In this document: positions 21,339 through 24,387 of the stretch, piece after piece | Numbering within the stretch: position 1 is the first letter of the stretch | How the letters are laid out: the number at the start of each line of letters is the position of its first letter | Source of the DNA: Schoenoplectus triqueter | Taxonomy: Eukaryota > Streptophyta > Magnoliopsida > Poales > Cyperaceae | Reading direction: 5' to 3' | DNA: 24,387 bases | Assembly: GCA_964058805.1 (NCBI GenBank) | Contig: CAXKVV010001169.1 | Location: 1 to 24,387, forward strand | The notes under the pieces: model-generated | Told to the model about the DNA's origin: nothing | What the model saw: the letters and a program-made list of their open reading frames with translations, nothing else | Database searches by the model: none | Program-made: the position numbers and the translations under genes

Positions 21339-23422
21339 CTAATTTTTAATTTTAGGAACCCAAACAACATTTGCGATGTTGTTTTCTTTTCTAAGTTTGC
21401 AATCAAGTGAGATATGACCAATATGACAACAATAATTGCAAAATACACATGTTTGAGACTTCTTACTACATTTAACAAATGTATTTTGGTAGCTTTTTTT
21501 TAATCCTTGAGCTTGAGTCTTGGGTTTTTCTTTAGAAATGTTTTTATGTTTTTGAGAAACAGCTCGTTTATACTCATCTGTTTGAGCTTTGGTTTGAAAA
21601 TCATTTTGATTTTTAAACTCACAAAACCATCCATCGGGTCCTTTAAAATATAATTTGTTTGACCAACTAGGATTGAAAAATGTAGCATTGTTGCTTTGAA
21701 AATTCTTTTTTCCTTTGTTAATCTTTTTATCAAATTTCTTATATTGAAATGCATAATTGTGTTTCTTATTGAAAGATTTAACATTAGTAAATTTTATAAT
21801 TTTTGCATTTGACCATTGACTTTGTTTCTCTTTTAATTTAGGGCAATTTGAAGTCTTAGAAGATTTCTTTATATTCAAGACCCGACTTATTACTAGGCCT
21901 TTGACCTATCACTTGTCTAAATCCATTGAATTAATGCTTGTTGAAATACATGAGGATTTTAGTGTCCTATTTTCAGTTTCTAAAGTTTGCACTTTCACTT
22001 TTAATGTTGCAACTTCACCTAAGTACATTTGACAATTCTTTTCCAAATTTTGCAATTTAAACTCGTAAGATTTAACCTTTAACTCAAACTTTGAAATTTT
22101 ATTTTCAAGTCTCTCAATTATCTCTTTATGAGAAGATGAATCATGAATGAAACTTTTTAAACTAAATAAAAAAGATTCAATTTCAGCCTCATCATCAAAA
22201 TTATTTGTATTTTCAACACAAAATTCATCATTCTCAACAAAATCATCATCACCATCATCCCAAGTGGATGTAGTGCAAGGTACTACTTGATTGTGCAATT
22301 GAAATTCTTGAGAAACTTGTACATTAGGTGCAAATGAGTTCATCTTCATATTCTTAGATATGACAATGTCGTGTAGGATATCCAATGTACACAAGTCGGT
22401 GATGTTATTTCTTGCTACAATCTCATCAACATCTACCACGGGTGAGCTCTCCTCTACTTCCGCAATTAGGTCAAGATTGAGTGGATTTCTTTCATCTTTC
22501 TTTCTCTTAACATGGTTGCTTGTAGCTAGGCATAGCACCAATTCTCTCAAAGTTTTGCTTCTTCTTATTTGAAAAGACCAAGAAACAATCGTGTGTTGTG
22601 TGACCTTCCTTATGGCATGAGAAGCATATACACGTCATTCATTTCTCATCTCGCTCTTCATTGTGCTCCTTTTCTAGATTTAACATTCTTTCAAACATCT
22701 TCGTAATGACTTGATCATTTATAGAAGATGAGCTAGATGATGTCTTGCTCAAATAGTGGTGCGATGGAGATCTTTGAGCTTGAAGTGCAGTTTCTTTGAG
22801 TTTTGGTGTGAGCTCTCCGTTTTGTCGTAGCTTCTCCTCAAACCATAGAAGATGAGTGAATTCGCCAAAAGAGCCTTGCATTGCTTCTAAAGTGCTTATC
22901 ATGCTCTCTCATCTTGGTATTCTCATCACTGCCCTAAAAATCTTACCTACAATCTTAGAGTTTAATAAGGATTCTCCAACTTCATCAAATTTATTAAGAA
23001 TATGCATTAATCTTGAATACATATTCTCAATTGACTTTCCTTCTTGTATACAAAAATTTTCAAATTCGGACTCTAGACCCATTAGTTTTGTTTTTTTTCA
23101 TTTGAGTGTTGCCCTCAAATCTATTCAATAGGGTCTCCCACATTTCACAAGCAATTTCGGTAGTATCAAATAGTATAGCAATCTTTTCACTAACCAAATT
23201 TAAGATAACATTGACGGCATAATCATTTTGAGATTTCAGTTCTTTGATCTTTTGTGTCATTGTGAGGTTGCTAGGATCATAATGTGGTATATAATCATGT
23301 TGGACAACATCCCAAAGGTCTAGTATGTTGAGATAGTTCACCATACATTTCTTTCAAAAATTGAAATTTTTATAATTAAGACCTAGAGTTAGGGGTTCTT
23401 TTACATGCATCAAAGAAGTCAT
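21339..23422 (-). pseudogene. gag: Broken gag of the copia element
   Basis: Gag is the structural protein that packages retrotransposon RNA. Translation would start at the ATG at 23422, 47 bases after the primer-binding site. The N-terminal part (to about 22900) has the copia gag pattern, including a MWETLLNRF-like helix and NTQMKK. A first zinc knuckle, C-X2-C-X4-H-X4-C, is encoded at 22626-22585. An acidic segment with TWDDGDDD follows, then a coiled coil (about 22160-21950), MDLDK, and a second CCHC knuckle at 21440-21399. It ends near VVWVPK, which precedes protease in complete elements. Breaks include TGA at 23354-23356 and 22909-22911, both where related gags tend to have Trp, so TGG-to-TGA is likely. 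Others are TGA at 22639-22641, an 8-A run (23091-23098) causing a frameshift, and shifts near 22540, 21925 and 21885. No pol follows. The longest intact piece is 213 codons (22550-21909). It is not functional as it stands. Confidence 0.9.
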
Positions 23423-23468
23423 TTTGAACCAAAAATACCACAAATAAAGCAATTAAAACTGAGCTCCT

Positions 23469-23480
23469 GTTCTGAAACCA
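23469..23480 (-). other. Primer-binding site (initiator-Met tRNA type)
   Basis: The minus strand reads TGGTTTCAGAAC, three bases inside the 5' LTR. The usual plant copia primer site is TGGTATCAGAGC, so 10 of 12 bases agree. This fixes the element's orientation as minus. Confidence 0.85.
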
Positions 23481-23483
23481 CTT

Positions 23484-24387
23484 TGATAGAGATTGAAAGC
23501 CCTAGGATGGTGGTATTTAAAGGTCAAAATAGCGCAAGAATATAAAGAACCTAAGGTAGAAATGTATAAACCAATTTGGGGCTTAATGTTCAAGTGTAAT
23601 GGCAGCGGAATACAATTTAAATCAATTCAATTCTCACAAGAATATAGCAATCAAAAAAATATGAGAAAAGAAAAGTAAAGATAAAACAAGAACACAAGAT
23701 GTAATGGAGTTCGGCTTTAACAATGCCTACGTCTTCGGGACTCTCAACCTCTAACAATTGAGGTTGAGCCGATATATTAAAAAAAGGGTTTTTACACTTG
23801 TAGAACTTGGTCCCTTACAAAAATGGGCTGCCAAGCCTATCGGTAACACGAGTGACAACACACACAAAAATGTGAGTGACAACACACTCAAAACAAGAAG
23901 TGAGCACTACAGCTCAAAAGAGAGTTGAGCACAACAGCTCAAGAGAATGTTTTCAAGAAGATCACGAAGGATCAAGTTGAGAGAATAAAGAGAAGCTAGA
24001 TTGAGATTGAACAAAGATTTGGCTAATTGAGTGTATCAATATCTTAAGTTATCTCTCTCTCTTGAATATGGCTAGTAAGCTCTCTGGAATAATGATTTAG
24101 CTAGATAGATCAGCTATTCATTGAGAGAGATAATCCTTTTAAAATAGATCTTCTGAAATAACTGAAGAAACTATTTTTCGGCATGAACCGTTATAACAGT
24201 TTACGAATCGTTATAACGGTTTAGAAAGAATAGCCGATGGATCAACTGAGCTGAAACCTTATAATGATTCATCCAATCGTTATACGTTTCATGAAACGTT
24301 GTAACGATTACAGAATTGTTACATAACGATACACTCTGGTTTCTATGCATATTTTTCTGCCTTAAAATATTTTTGAGTATTGAGATG
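23484..24387 (-). repeat. 5' LTR (right copy), truncated by the window edge
   Basis: Aligns with 19859-20774 of the left LTR. It should continue for about 285 bases past 24387. It carries only two of the 20-bp palindrome repeats (24186-24201 and 24206-24221) and has a local duplication of a GTGACAACACAC-type segment near 23850-23890. Confidence 0.9.

Larger units (their letters stand above)
19859..24387 (-). mobile_element. Gag-only Ty1/copia-type LTR retrotransposon (TR-GAG-like), right end cut by window
   Basis: Two direct repeats starting TGATAGAGATTG (19859 and 23484) are the LTRs. Reading the minus strand, the order is 5' LTR (right), primer-binding site at 23469-23480, broken gag (23422-21339), non-coding 3' region with GGGGGAG tracts, polypurine tract (21061-21075), 3' LTR (left). 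Protease, integrase, reverse transcriptase and RNase H are absent: only about 280 bp separates the end of gag from the polypurine tract. This matches the TR-GAG class of non-autonomous elements, which keep gag and borrow pol from a relative. It sits inside a type-a monomer of satellite 2, so it inserted after that array formed. The left flank is ATAAA. The matching right flank should lie about 285-300 bp beyond the window. Confidence 0.92.

Noticed and set aside
22360..23131. Plus-strand frames of 70 and 91 residues within the copia element
   Set aside because: They are antisense shadows of the gag reading frame.

Overview
This window looks like nuclear DNA from a flowering plant, probably a eudicot. 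It is very AT-rich and packed with plant-type repeats: Ty1/copia and Ty3/gypsy-type LTR sequences, a Helitron, and ~180-bp satellite monomers. I find no complete, intact protein-coding gene. The species cannot be fixed from the sequence.

Layout, left to right. Positions 1-1560 may be the 5' leader and first intron of a minus-strand gene lying off the left edge (weak evidence). Positions 1546-2866 are AT-rich spacer. Positions 2867-5980 are a long LTR-like repeat with TGT...ACA ends and a TATA box facing the minus strand. Positions 5981-7964 are spacer. Positions 7965-8435 are a short non-autonomous Helitron with a clean A|T insertion site. Positions 8820-9200 are a small, relatively GC-rich island with a G-box and a TATA box, resembling a stranded promoter.

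From about 9700 to 15104 lies satellite 1, a decayed array of ~180-bp units that mostly alternate between two types. Part of it was copied in tandem (9297-10858 and 11324-12623). A 1337-bp solo LTR (12810-14146), flanked by the 5-bp target duplication GTTAT, interrupts it. At 15105-15490 a truncated copy of the terminus of the 2867-5980 repeat sits exactly between satellite 1 and an unrelated satellite 2 (15490-19858). Satellite 2 has about 24 monomers of ~183 bp in a repeating a-b-c-d order, a ~725-bp tetramer.

The right end (19859 to past 24387) is a minus-strand Ty1/copia-type retrotransposon inserted into satellite 2. It has two LTRs (the right one cut by the window edge), a primer-binding site resembling the initiator-Met tRNA type, a broken gag with two CCHC zinc knuckles and a coiled coil, and a polypurine tract. 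Protease, integrase, reverse transcriptase and RNase H are all missing, so it is a gag-only (TR-GAG-like) element. Its LTR promoter region carries a striking tandem array of 16-bp palindromes with AACGG cores (Myb/MSA-like), and the copy number differs between the two LTRs.

Overall this is a nested repeat landscape, of the kind expected in heterochromatin or near a satellite block. The most unusual items are the two adjacent higher-order satellites, the repeat fragment on their junction, and the palindrome array in the LTR.
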